From positions 40,084 to 104,083 of the forward strand of contig CALBKH010000003.1 of NCBI GenBank assembly GCA_937892955.1: a stretch of DNA of 64,000 nt, written 5' to 3'. The notes under the pieces were generated by a model. That model saw only the letters and a program-made list of their open reading frames with translations. It was not told where the DNA came from and made no database searches. Within the stretch, counting starts at the first letter, position 1, and each line of letters opens with the position of its first letter. Positions 50,978 to 59,287 of the stretch are shown one piece after another. The stretch comes from an uncultured Alphaproteobacteria bacterium. GTDB lineage: Bacteria > Pseudomonadota > Alphaproteobacteria > Rhizobiales > Ancalomicrobiaceae. Both the position numbers and the translations under genes were made by a program.

Positions 50978-51655
50978 TCAGAGATCGTCGACGACGAGGA
51001 GATGCAGCGAGCGGGGGCCGTGGGCGCCGAGCAGGATGGTCTGCTCGATGTCGCCGGAGCGTGACGGGCCGGTGATCCAGTTGACGGTGCGCGGCATCTT
51101 GCCCTCGCCGAAGGTGGCGCGGACGCGGGCCCAGACCGTCTCGTAGTCGCCGGCGATGTCGGAGGCCTTGACCACCACGAGGTGATGCTCGGGCAGGAAG
51201 TTGAGGGTCGTCGGATTGTCGGCGCCGGAGACGAGCGCCACCGTACCGGTCTCGGCGACGCCGGCGTAGGCGTGGGAGAGGCCGGCGAGGTCGTGGCCGT
51301 CGGAACGACCCTCGGCGACGGTGAGCTGCGGCTCGCGGTCGAAGGGAAGGCCGGTCAGGCGCGGATCGACGCCGCGGCGGATCGCCTGCGGCAGGTTCTT
51401 GGAGCGCAGGTAGCGGGCGACCGCGGCGGGCACGTCGTCGGCCGAGGCGAGGCGCTCGGTCGAGGCAGCGACCTTGTCGGCCATCTCGAGGAAGAGATCG
51501 AGGCGACCGCGCGCGTCGCGCTGGCCGCGGGCGGGCACCAGACCGGCGCGATGGGCGGCGAGGCGATCGACGACGGCGGCACGGCGCGCGTCGTCGTTCG
51601 ACCCGGTGTGGAGGGAGCGGCGGATCTTGCCGAGGACGGCGTCGCGAGCTGTCAT
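50978..51655 (-). CDS. lutC: Lactate utilization protein C (LUD domain)
   Basis: Third subunit of the LutABC L-lactate oxidation complex (YkgG in E. coli). The 225-residue LUD-domain protein contains 'AGLSHAYAGVAETGTVALVSGADNPTTLNFLPEHHLVVV' (key residues A-E-T-G-T and L-P-E-H-H) and 'WITGPSRSGDIEQTILLGAHGPRSLHLLVV' (T-G-P-S-R-S-x-D-I-E). It is last of three genes on the minus strand. The ATG at 51655 is chosen from the family start. Confidence 0.94.
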   Translation of the reverse strand: MTARDAVLGKIRRSLHTGSNDDARRAAVVDRLAAHRAGLVPARGQRDARGRLDLFLEMADKVAASTERLASADDVPAAVARYLRSKNLPQAIRRGVDPRLTGLPFDREPQLTVAEGRSDGHDLAGLSHAYAGVAETGTVALVSGADNPTTLNFLPEHHLVVVKASDIAGDYETVWARVRATFGEGKMPRTVNWITGPSRSGDIEQTILLGAHGPRSLHLLVVDDL

Positions 51656-51692
51656 ATGCAGGACTCTCACATGTTGAAAGGTCGCGGTGGGA

Positions 51693-53120
51693 TCAGGCGG
51701 TGCGTCCGCCCTTGGCTTTCCACTGGTCCATGAAGGTCGCCCCTTCCGGGGCCGGCATGTCGCGCATCTTCGTCCAGCCGGAGGCGAAGAAGGGCAGCTT
51801 GGCGATGCGGCCCTTGCCAGCGCCCATCAGGCGCAGCGCGGTCGACGAGGCGCGTGCGGCGAGGCGATAGAGCCCCGGCCGGGCGGCGAGGAAGGCCCAG
51901 AAGCCGAGACCGCTCCTGAGCGCCGCCGGGTTCAGCGCCCGCTCCCATTCGCGGTTGCGCCAGGCGCGCATCATCCGCGGCAGCGGGATACGCATCGGGC
52001 AGACGCTCTCGCAGCGGCCGCAGAAGGTCGAGGCGTTGGGCAGATGGCCGGCCTTGTCGACGCCGACCAGCGTCGGGGTCAGCACCGCGCCCATCGGGCC
52101 GGGATAGACCCAGCCGTAGGCGTGGCCACCGACCGCCTGGAACACCGGGCAATGGTTCATGCAGGCGCCGCAGCGGATGCAGCGCAGCATCTCCTCGAAC
52201 TCGGTGCCGAGCATCGCCGAACGGCCGTTGTCGAGGAGGACGACGTGGTATTCGCCCGGCCCATCGACGTCGCCGTCGCGACGCGGGCCGGTGGAGAAGG
52301 TCGTGTAGACCGAGAGCTCCTGCCCCGTCGCCGAACGGGCGAGGATACGCAGCAGCGTGTCGACGTCCTCGAGGGTGGGCACGATCTTCTCGATCGAGGC
52401 CATGACGATGTGGGCCTTGGGCAGCGTCTGGGTAAGGTCGCCGTTGCCCTCGTTGGTGACGATGATCGAGGTGCCGGTCTCGGCGATGAGGAAGTTCGCG
52501 CCGGTGATGCCGACGTCGGCGACCAGGAACTTCTCGCGCAACACGGTGCGCGCCTCGGTCAGCAGCGTCACCGGCTCGGTGAGGTCGCGCTCCGGCTCCA
52601 AATGGGTGTGGACGCGGCGGAAGTCGCCGGCGACCTGCTCCTTGGTGAGGTGCACCGCCGGGGCGACGATGTGGCTCGGGTGCTCGCCGCGGAGCTGGAT
52701 GATGTATTCGCCGAGGTCGGTCTCGACCGGCGTGATGCCTTCCTTCTCGAGGTGATCGTTGAGGGCGATCTCCTCGGTGATCATGCTCTTGCCCTTGGTC
52801 ACCGTCCTGGCACCGAGGCGCTTGCAGATGTCGGTGACGATGCGGCGGGCGTCCTCGGCGCTCTCGGCCCAATGGACGTGGCCGCCGGCCTCGACGACCT
52901 TCTTCTCGTAGGCCTCGAGATAGAGGTCGAGGTGCTTCAGCACGTGGCTCTTGAGATCGCGGCCGGCGTCGCGCAGCGCTTCGAACTCGGGCAGCGCCTC
53001 GGCCGCCTTGATGCGCTTGGCGATGAAGCCCTTCTCGACGTTCTTGAGCGCCTTCTGCAGCGTCGCGTCGGCGAGCGCGCGGGTGGCGTTCTCCTTGAAG
53101 GCGGGGGACGTGACCTGCAT
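51693..53120 (-). CDS. lutB: Lactate utilization iron-sulfur protein B
   Basis: Iron-sulfur subunit of LutABC (YkgF, 475 residues in E. coli and 475 here). It has an N-terminal LUD-like domain ('VTKGKSMITEEIALNDHLEK', 'DLGEYIIQLRGEHPSHIVAPAVH', both named by key segments) and two [4Fe-4S]-binding motifs: C314-x2-C317-x2-C320-x3-C324 in 'CIRCGACMNHCPV', and C367-x2-C370-x3-C374 in 'FCGRCESVCP'. The ATG at 53120 lies 2 bp after the lutA stop. Confidence 0.95.
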   Translation of the reverse strand: MQVTSPAFKENATRALADATLQKALKNVEKGFIAKRIKAAEALPEFEALRDAGRDLKSHVLKHLDLYLEAYEKKVVEAGGHVHWAESAEDARRIVTDICKRLGARTVTKGKSMITEEIALNDHLEKEGITPVETDLGEYIIQLRGEHPSHIVAPAVHLTKEQVAGDFRRVHTHLEPERDLTEPVTLLTEARTVLREKFLVADVGITGANFLIAETGTSIIVTNEGNGDLTQTLPKAHIVMASIEKIVPTLEDVDTLLRILARSATGQELSVYTTFSTGPRRDGDVDGPGEYHVVLLDNGRSAMLGTEFEEMLRCIRCGACMNHCPVFQAVGGHAYGWVYPGPMGAVLTPTLVGVDKAGHLPNASTFCGRCESVCPMRIPLPRMMRAWRNREWERALNPAALRSGLGFWAFLAARPGLYRLAARASSTALRLMGAGKGRIAKLPFFASGWTKMRDMPAPEGATFMDQWKAKGGRTA

Positions 53121-53122
53121 CG

Positions 53123-53908
53123 TCAGGCTCCCTTCTTCGTCGCGCCGATCGCCGGGCCGTCGGCCATGCCGGCGAGCACTTCGGCGACGTGGCGGACCTC
53201 GACCTTCGAACCCTTGCGGGAGAGGCGACCGGCCATGTTCATCAGGCACCCCATGTCACCGGCGAGCAGCGTCGAGGCGCCGGCGTCGGTGATGTTGTCG
53301 GTCTTCTTGTCGACGATGGCGCCGGAGAGATCCGGGTACTTCACCGAGAAGGCGCCGCCGAAGCCGCAGCAGACGTCGGGGTCCTTCATCTCGGTGAGGG
53401 TCAGGCCGTCGACGGCGGAAAGCAGCTTGCGCGGCTGATCCTTGACGCCCAGCTCGCGCAGGCCCGAGCAGCTGTCGTGATAGGTCACCGTGCCGGCGAA
53501 CTTCGCCCCGGTCGCGGTGACGCCGAGGACGTCGACGAGGAAGGAGACGAGCTCGTGGCTCTTGGCGGCGAGGCGTTCGGCGCGGGCCTTCCACGGGTCG
53601 CCGTCGTCGAAGAGCTCGACGTAATGGGTGGCGATGTGACCGGCGCAGGAGCCCGACGGGGCGACGAGGTGGTCGTAGCCCTCGAAGGTCTCGATGACCT
53701 TCTTCGCCAGCATCGCCGCGTCCTTGCGGTCTCCGGAGTTGAAGGCGGGCTGGCCGCAGCAGGTCTGCGCCGCCGGAACCACCACCTCGCAGCCGGCGTC
53801 CTCGATCAGTTTGACCGCGGCGAAGCCGACGGTCGGGCGAAAGAGGTCGACGAGGCAGGTGACGAAGAGCGCGACCTTGGGACGAGAGGCGGAAGCGGCT
53901 GCTGACAT
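53123..53908 (-). CDS. lutA: Lactate utilization protein A (cysteine-rich CCG protein)
   Basis: Subunit A of LutABC (YkgE), which with B and C oxidises L-lactate to pyruvate in a flavin-independent, iron-sulfur manner. The 261-residue protein has two CCG-type cysteine-rich domains: 'AQTCCGQPAFNSG' and 'VTYHDSCSGLRELG' with 'DVCCGFGGAFSVKYP'. It leads the operon lutABC; ATG 53908. No GntR regulator or lactate permease gene is adjacent. Confidence 0.95.
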   Translation of the reverse strand: MSAAASASRPKVALFVTCLVDLFRPTVGFAAVKLIEDAGCEVVVPAAQTCCGQPAFNSGDRKDAAMLAKKVIETFEGYDHLVAPSGSCAGHIATHYVELFDDGDPWKARAERLAAKSHELVSFLVDVLGVTATGAKFAGTVTYHDSCSGLRELGVKDQPRKLLSAVDGLTLTEMKDPDVCCGFGGAFSVKYPDLSGAIVDKKTDNITDAGASTLLAGDMGCLMNMAGRLSRKGSKVEVRHVAEVLAGMADGPAIGATKKGA

Positions 53909-54196
53909 GGGAGAGCGTTCGACCGTGCCGCGGAAGGAGGCGGATCCGTCGCGCCGGGCACCGTCGACGGGGTGGCGCGGGGGCCGCGCGCGAAGGTGGA
54001 CCATAGATCGGCCGCAGAGAGCCGTCAAACCACGTGGTAAGTTTTTCTGGCCAATGACTTGCGCCGATCGCGGCGGTGACTACATCCGGAGAGCCACGTC
54101 CCGCCGTTCGTCTTGCTGCGATGCGAACGAGGCGATAACGACGGATCTCGACGGCGGCGCATGCCGGCCGCGACCTCCTTCGCCCGGAGACGACAG

Positions 54197-55534
54197 ATGC
54201 CCGATCTCGACGAGCCGACCTCCGCCGACATCCCGGCGACGCAGGTGTCCCGCGGTTTCACGCCTCATCCGCGCCGCGCCGAGATCGTCGGCGAGATCCA
54301 CGCCCGGCCCTTCCGGGCAGCGAGGCCGCCGCGCATCTTCCTGCATCACGCCTTCGCCGCCGATCGCCACGTGGTGGAGAAGGACCGCGCCTTTCTCGAT
54401 CGCTTCTGCCGGGCGCGCGGCGCACCGGGGCCGGGGGCGGACAGCCGCCACCATGTCGTCGCCTTCGCCGGCGGCACGCTCGCCTGGGAACGGCACGCCG
54501 AGTTCGTCACCTACACCTGGGACGGGCCGCTCACCGAGGGCGCGGCGCCGTTCGGACCGCTGCCGTCGAACCACCCGTTCGGCTCCGACTTCGTCCAGCC
54601 GGGGCCGATGCTGGTCGCGGCGCGGCTCGATCTCCTCGCCGATCCCGGCGACCTCACGGGCGCTGCCGCGAGTTTCGATCCGGCGAGCCTGTGCATCTCG
54701 GAGGCCTACGGCGGCTCGGCCGTGACCATGACCGACTTCCGCCAGGACGGCGACGGGCGCACCCGCATCCTCGTCCTCGACCGCGGGCTGACCGCCCAGC
54801 AGGCCGGCGCCCTGTCGCAGCGGCTGCTCGAGATCGAGACCTATCGGTCGCTCGCCATGCTGGGGCTGCCGGTGGCCCAGGAGGTCGGGCCGGAGGTACG
54901 GCGGCTGGAGCGCGAACTCGCGGCCGTCACCTCGGAGATCCGCGCCACCGAGGGGCTCGCGGCCAACCGCGGCCTGCTCGAGCGCCTGTCGGCGCTCAGC
55001 GCCGAGGTGGAGAATCGCTCGGCGGCAACGAGCTATCGATTCGGCGCGACCCGCGCCTACGACCAGATCGTGCTCGACCGGCTGGCGATCCTCGACGAGC
55101 GCGGCGTGCCGGGACATTCGACCTGGGCGAGCTTCCTCGCCCGCCGGTCCAAGCCGGCGATGCGGACGGTGAACGGCATCGCCGAGCGGATGAGCGACCT
55201 CTCCGAGCGGGCGGCGCGCACCGCGCAACTGCTGCGCACCCGGGTCGACGTCGACCTCGAACAGCAGAATCGCGATCTGCTCGAATCGATGAACAGGCGC
55301 GCCCGTCAGCAGCTGCTGCTACAGCAGACGGTCGAAGGGCTGTCGGTGGCGGCGGTCAGCTACTATGTGGTCGGCCTCCTCGGCTACGCCTTCAAGGCGG
55401 CGAAGGAGGCGCATATGCTGCCGATCGACGCCAGCATCGCCACCGGCCTCGCCGTGCCGGTGGTGTTGGCCGGCGTCTTCTGGGTGGTGCGCAGCATCCG
55501 CAAAGCGCACGCGCCGGACGGCGAAGGGCATTGA
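54197..55534 (+). CDS. DUF3422 family membrane protein
   Basis: A 445-residue protein of an uncharacterised alpha/betaproteobacterial family. The N-terminal part is soluble ('RRAEIVGEIHARPFRA', 'LHHAFAADRHVVEKD', 'ITYTWDG'-like), followed by 'LVLDRGLTAQQAGALSQRLLEIETYRSLAMLGLP', a coiled-coil region (about 240-360), and two C-terminal transmembrane helices around 'VAAVSYYVVGLLGYAFKAA' and 'AVPVVLAGVFWVVRSIRK'. The ATG at 54197 precedes the conserved region; the frame is open further upstream. It is divergent from lutA. Confidence 0.87.
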   Translation: MPDLDEPTSADIPATQVSRGFTPHPRRAEIVGEIHARPFRAARPPRIFLHHAFAADRHVVEKDRAFLDRFCRARGAPGPGADSRHHVVAFAGGTLAWERHAEFVTYTWDGPLTEGAAPFGPLPSNHPFGSDFVQPGPMLVAARLDLLADPGDLTGAAASFDPASLCISEAYGGSAVTMTDFRQDGDGRTRILVLDRGLTAQQAGALSQRLLEIETYRSLAMLGLPVAQEVGPEVRRLERELAAVTSEIRATEGLAANRGLLERLSALSAEVENRSAATSYRFGATRAYDQIVLDRLAILDERGVPGHSTWASFLARRSKPAMRTVNGIAERMSDLSERAARTAQLLRTRVDVDLEQQNRDLLESMNRRARQQLLLQQTVEGLSVAAVSYYVVGLLGYAFKAAKEAHMLPIDASIATGLAVPVVLAGVFWVVRSIRKAHAPDGEGH

Positions 55535-55552
55535 TCGCCGAAATTGGCGATC

Positions 55553-55589
55553 GAAAAAGGCGAAGGCCCCGGAATCGCTCCCGAGGCCT
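55553..55589 (-). terminator. Terminator of the cytochrome c gene
   Basis: On the minus strand a stem AGGCC-x-CGG / CCG-x-GGCCT (one mismatch) is followed by TCGCCTTTTTC. It lies 57 bp beyond the cytochrome stop, close to the convergent DUF3422 gene. Confidence 0.65.
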
Positions 55590-55646
55590 CGTGTTCTCAT
55601 CCGTCGGTCCGTCACCGGCGTCGGGCGCCGCGGACCGGGAGAAGAC

Positions 55647-56051
55647 TCACTTCTTCTTGCCGTCGGCGGCGAAGGAGAGGACGTAGGCGGCGACGTTCTC
55701 GGCGGCCGCGGTGTCGGCCTTGAAGCCGGCGAAGGCCATCTTGGTGCCCGGGTTGAAGGCCTTGGGGTCGGCGAGGTAGGTCGCGAGGGTCGCCGCGTCC
55801 CAGGCCTTGCCGGCGTCGCCCATGCCCTTGAGGTCGGCGCCGTAGCCCTTGAAGTCGGCGATGGAGGCCATCTTGCGGCCGTCGACGCCGTTCAGCTCCG
55901 GACCGACCTTGTTCTTCGCGCCTTCGCCGATGGCGTGGCAGATCTTGCACTTCGAATTGAACAGGCCTTCACCGGCGGCGGCGTCGCCCGCATAGGCGTT
56001 GCCGGCGGCGGCGGCGAAACCGAGGGCGGCGAGCAGGATAACCTTCTTCAT
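55647..56051 (-). CDS. Class I c-type cytochrome
   Basis: A 134-residue exported electron carrier. A signal peptide (about residues 1-21, ending NAYAG or AYA-GDA) leaves a mature domain of about 113 residues. The heme motif is C-K-I-C-H, and the axial Met lies in 'PGTKMAFAGF'; the segment 'VGPELNGVDGR' (V-G-P-x-L) is typical of mitochondrial/c2-type cytochromes. It probably shuttles electrons between bc1 and an oxidase. The ATG at 56051 is fixed by the signal sequence. Confidence 0.94.
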   Translation of the reverse strand: MKKVILLAALGFAAAAGNAYAGDAAAGEGLFNSKCKICHAIGEGAKNKVGPELNGVDGRKMASIADFKGYGADLKGMGDAGKAWDAATLATYLADPKAFNPGTKMAFAGFKADTAAAENVAAYVLSFAADGKKK

Positions 56052-56420
56052 GTCTTCACTCCCATGGCGTGATGAACGGGTCGGATAGCCGATCGGCACG
56101 CTCTAGGCGACGCCGGGCCGCTTTCATATCAGGAAATTGGACCAATTCGAGACCCCCGGAAATGCCTTTTCGGCAGTTTCGGCCGATTTTCGCCGGTCCG
56201 CGCCCGACGCGCGGCCGATACCGGCGACACCGCGAGATCCGAAGCCTCACCCTTGGTCATATACGCGAAGTCTAATGCATGTCGGACTTTTTCGCGGTCT
56301 CGGACCGCGGAATCCGGGGGGATTCCTGCGAACCGGTTGCAATGCGATCGATCTGTGGCACTCTGTCGCATAAGAGCACTCGTCATCCATAAGTCGAGGC
56401 CATCAGGGCGAGGAAGAGAC
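56052..56420. other. 369-bp divergent region, cytochrome c / DUF2189
   Basis: No gene is supported. A stretch near 56265-56300 is AT-richer than average and GGGGGGATTCC stands at about 56317; promoters for both genes should be here. I saw no strong palindrome or RNA-like structure. Confidence 0.5.
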
Positions 56421-57215
56421 ATGACAGAACTCGTGGTGGGGAATACGCCTCCGGGAATCGCCGCGACCGAACCCAAGGTCCGGGCCATCACCGTCGACGA
56501 CATCTCCGCGGCGCTGTCCGACGGGCTGCGCGATTTCCGCGCCGCTCCCGCCTTCGGCCTGCTGATCGGCACCCTCTATGCCCTCGGCGGCAATCTCATG
56601 TTCTGGGCGGCGGCCTCTTTCGACTTCCTGTTCATCGCCTACCCGCTCGCCGCCGGCTTCGCGCTGGTGGCGCCCTTCGCCGCGGTCGGCATCTACGAGA
56701 CGAGCCGGCGGATCGCCACCGGTGGCGATCTCTCGGTGACCGCCCTGATCGGCGCGGTGCCGGCGCATGCGCGCCGCGAACTCGGCTACATGGCGCTGGT
56801 CACGGCCTTCGGCATGATCGCCTGGATCTACGCCGCCGGCTTCGTCTATGCGCTGTTCTTCGGGCTCCGGCCGCTCGACTACACCGACATCGTCACCGCG
56901 GTGGTCACGACGCCGCGCGGCATCGCCTTCCTGATCGCCGGCAACATCATCGGCGCCGTGATGGCCACGGTGATCTTCTCGGTCAGCGTCGTCGCCTATC
57001 CGATGCTGCTCGATCGCGACGTCGATTTCGTCACCGCGATGATCACCTCGATCCGGGCGGTGTTCGCGGCGCCGTTGGTGATGCTCGGCTGGGGCATCTT
57101 CGTCGGCACCCTGCTCGGCGTCGCCATCCTGCCGATGTTCCTCGGCCTGATCGTCGTCCTGCCGCTGCTCGGCCACGCCACCTGGCACCTCTACCGCCGC
57201 GCCGTCGAGGCCTGA
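56421..57215 (+). CDS. DUF2189 family membrane protein
   Basis: A 264-residue integral membrane protein with about six to seven hydrophobic helices, of unknown function. Features are 'ITVDDISAALSDGLRDFRAAPAFGL' before the first helix, 'PLAAGFALVAPFAAVGIYETSRR' and 'SVVAYPMLLDRDVDFVTAM', the last resembling the family's central motif. The ATG at 56421 has GAGGAAGAG upstream and gives the normal N-terminus; an open frame upstream to 56253 is not needed. A perfect hairpin follows the stop. Confidence 0.88.
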   Translation: MTELVVGNTPPGIAATEPKVRAITVDDISAALSDGLRDFRAAPAFGLLIGTLYALGGNLMFWAAASFDFLFIAYPLAAGFALVAPFAAVGIYETSRRIATGGDLSVTALIGAVPAHARRELGYMALVTAFGMIAWIYAAGFVYALFFGLRPLDYTDIVTAVVTTPRGIAFLIAGNIIGAVMATVIFSVSVVAYPMLLDRDVDFVTAMITSIRAVFAAPLVMLGWGIFVGTLLGVAILPMFLGLIVVLPLLGHATWHLYRRAVEA

Positions 57216-57241
57216 GTGGCGAGTGACCCGACCGGACGAAG

Positions 57242-57278
57242 AAGAGCCCTCGGGAAGCGGTGCTTCCCGAGGGCTCTT
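57242..57278. terminator. Perfect 17-bp hairpin after the DUF2189 gene
   Basis: The arms AAGAGCCCTCGGGAAGC (57242-57258) and GCTTCCCGAGGGCTCTT (57262-57278) are perfectly complementary with a GGT loop. The 5' AAGAG and 3' CTCTT provide limited A/T runs on either strand, so it may end transcription from both directions. Confidence 0.7.
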
Positions 57279-57292
57279 CGATTCACGAAACG

Positions 57293-57390
57293 GAGGGCGG
57301 CGTACCGGCCGCCCGGAGAGTCGCCGAACAGAGGGCGGCGTACCGGCCGCCCGGAGAGTCGCCGAACAGAGGGCGGCGTACCGGCCGCCC
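57293..57390. repeat. 38-bp tandem repeat, 2.6 copies, each with a hairpin
   Basis: Units start at 57293, 57331 and 57369; the first two are identical 38-mers and the third matches for its first 22 nt. Each unit contains GGGCGGC / GCCGCCC with a six-base loop (GTACCG). The array sits between the 17-bp hairpin and the stop of the L,D-transpeptidase gene, so the 185-bp convergent gap contains four hairpins. Confidence 0.9.
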
Positions 57391-57400
57391 TCGGGGGAGC

Positions 57401-58132
57401 TCACAACACCACCACCTTGGTGCCGACGCCGACGCGGCCGTAGAGGTCGGTGACGTCCTCGTTGCGCATGCGGATGCAACCGGAGGAGACGGCCTTGCCG
57501 ATGGTCCAGGGCTCGTTGGAGCCGTGGATGCGGTATTCGGTCGAGCCGAGGTAGAGAGCGCGGGCGCCGAGCGGGTTGTCGGGGCCGCCGTCCATGTGCC
57601 GGGGCAGGTCGGGCTTGCGCTTCAGCATGGCCGGCGGCGGCGTCCAGCCGGGCCATTCGGCCTTGCGGGTGATGGTGTGGGTGCCGGCCCACCGGAAGCC
57701 GGGACGGCCGACGCCGACGCCGTAGCGGCGCGCCTTGCCGCCCGCCTGGACGAGATAGAGATGGCGGGAGCCGGTGTCGACGACGATCGTGCCGGGCCCC
57801 TGCTTGCCGTCCCAATCGACCTCGGTCGGCAGGAACTTCGGATCGATGTCGTCGGCGCTGCGACGCGCCTCCTGCCGATCGACCGCGGCGTGGCGCACCG
57901 GCGCGGCGTAACGGCTCGCCGGCGCCTCGGGCGGCGGCGGGGCGTAGACCACCGGGCCGGTGACGTCGCGATAGCTCGGGCGCAGCTGCATCACCCAGGG
58001 GGCGGCGAGATCGGGCGAGAGGATCACCGGCGGGCGAGCGGCGTAGCGGCTCTCGGCGTCGGCGGGACGGGTCGGGGCGAAGAGGGCCGTGACGGCGCAG
58101 GCACTCGCCAGGAGTAGGGTCGAACGGGTCAT
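57401..58132 (-). CDS. L,D-transpeptidase (YkuD domain)
   Basis: Secreted enzyme that makes 3-3 peptidoglycan cross-links or attaches proteins to the wall. The 243-residue protein has a signal peptide (residues about 1-25, ending ADA), a Pro/Ala-rich linker with 'YAPPPPEAPASRYAAP', then the YkuD domain from 'GTIVVDTGSRHLYLVQ' to the catalytic 'HGSNEPWTIG' and 'SSGCIRM' (H, S, C, R). Rhizobiales rely heavily on L,D-cross-links. The ATG at 58132 is placed by the signal peptide; the frame is open upstream to 58285. Confidence 0.93.
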   Translation of the reverse strand: MTRSTLLLASACAVTALFAPTRPADAESRYAARPPVILSPDLAAPWVMQLRPSYRDVTGPVVYAPPPPEAPASRYAAPVRHAAVDRQEARRSADDIDPKFLPTEVDWDGKQGPGTIVVDTGSRHLYLVQAGGKARRYGVGVGRPGFRWAGTHTITRKAEWPGWTPPPAMLKRKPDLPRHMDGGPDNPLGARALYLGSTEYRIHGSNEPWTIGKAVSSGCIRMRNEDVTDLYGRVGVGTKVVVL

Positions 58133-58464
58133 CGTCGTACTCGGAACAGGAACGAAACCACGCACCGCGTCGCATTCCGTCGATCGAACTCGGCTCGTCG
58201 GGACCCTCGGCGGCAGTCGAGACGAGCATGCGGCCGTGCCGACCACCGAATGGTGAACGAATTCCATCGCGATTCGATCGAGCACGGAAAGGTTTCGTCA
58301 TGGTTACCGCGCGGTTACTCGACGCGGCCCGCCGCGGCGCGGCGAAAACGACCGGGGATGCGGCGTCACGGGCGGCGGACCGTGCGTCAAGAACGATTCT
58401 TTAAGGACGACGGGCTAACCATTCGCGGACGAGCAACGTCGATCCGAGAAGCGCAGGGGCACTC
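58133..58464. other. 332-bp divergent region, L,D-transpeptidase / cheZ
   Basis: No gene is supported. GGTTACCGCGCGGTTAC (58297-58313) is a direct repeat of GGTTAC, and CTAACCATTCGCGG lies at about 58414; the TTAACC-like words resemble motifs seen upstream of alphaproteobacterial motility genes, which would suit cheZ, but this is only suggestive. Confidence 0.4.
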
Positions 58465-59166
58465 ATGGCCGCGAGAAAGATGTTCCGCATCGAAGCGATC
58501 GCCAGCGGTGCCGCCGGCACCGGCGACCGCGCCGAAGAGCGTCATCGCGAGTTGTTGGAGGAGGTCCGCGGCCTGCGCAAGCTCGTCCAACCGACCCAGG
58601 AGTTGAGCGAGAAGGCGTTCGAGCAGTTGCGGCGCGATCAGCACGAAGCGTTGAAGATCAAGGCGGAGATGGATCTCATCTACGAGGCGATCAACCGCAC
58701 CAAGCGCGAGATCGCCACCCTGCACGTCTCCGGCTGCAACGGCCAGGAACTGTCGCGCGTCACCAACGAACTCGACGCGGTGGTCGACGGCACCGAACAC
58801 GCCACCGAAAGCATCCTCGCCGCGGCGGAGGTGATCGACGAGCGCGCCGGCAACCTCGCAGCCAAGCTCAAGGGTGACGACCAGGGGCTCGCCAACGACA
58901 TCCAGGACCAGATCGTCCAGATCTTCGAGGCCTGCAACTTCCAGGACCTCACCGGCCAGCGCATCACCAAGGTGGTGGGCGCCCTGCGCTTCGTCGAAGA
59001 GCGCATCATCAAGATGATGGAGATCTGGGGCGGCGTGGAGAGCTTCAAGGAGATCGAGGTCGAACTCGAGCATCGTCTCGGCGATCAGGCGCTGCTCAAC
59101 GGCCCGTCGCTCGGCTCCGACAACGGCATCGCCAGCCAGGACGACATCGACGCGCTGTTCGCCTGA
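58465..59166 (+). CDS. cheZ: CheY-P phosphatase CheZ
   Basis: Dephosphorylates CheY-P to end a chemotactic signal. The 233-residue protein is mostly helical with a long coiled-coil hairpin and the catalytic motif 'ACNFQDLTGQRITKVV', giving D161 and Q165 with the same spacing as D143/Q147 of E. coli CheZ. The C-terminus 'SQDDIDALFA' is the CheY-binding tail, which also resembles the SQDDIDxLL motif at the start of flagellar switch proteins. It is a lone gene; no cheA, cheY or flagellar gene is in the window. Confidence 0.93.
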   Translation: MAARKMFRIEAIASGAAGTGDRAEERHRELLEEVRGLRKLVQPTQELSEKAFEQLRRDQHEALKIKAEMDLIYEAINRTKREIATLHVSGCNGQELSRVTNELDAVVDGTEHATESILAAAEVIDERAGNLAAKLKGDDQGLANDIQDQIVQIFEACNFQDLTGQRITKVVGALRFVEERIIKMMEIWGGVESFKEIEVELEHRLGDQALLNGPSLGSDNGIASQDDIDALFA

Positions 59167-59190
59167 GGCGACACCTCTCCCCGACGATCG

Positions 59191-59218
59191 CGGGCGCTTC
59201 GGCGCCCGTTTTCATTTT
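59191..59218 (+). terminator. Rho-independent terminator after cheZ
   Basis: Stem CGGGCGC / GCGCCCG with a TTCG tetraloop, followed by TTTTCATTTT. It begins 24 bp after the cheZ stop. Confidence 0.9.
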
Positions 59219-59287
59219 GTTCCGTTCGATCTAGCCTGCGAGCGAGGATTCGGCGACGGTGCGTCGCCGGAGCGGGAGGGGGACGAG

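Noticed and set aside
55533..55552. Hairpin GATCGCC/GGCGATC as a terminator of the DUF3422 gene
   Set aside because: It overlaps the stop codon and is followed by A residues rather than T on the plus strand, so it would not work as a standard terminator. The following hairpin on the minus strand is a better one for the cytochrome gene.
57293..57390. CRISPR array
   Set aside because: The 38-bp units are directly contiguous with no variable spacers, there are fewer than three full units, and no cas genes are present.
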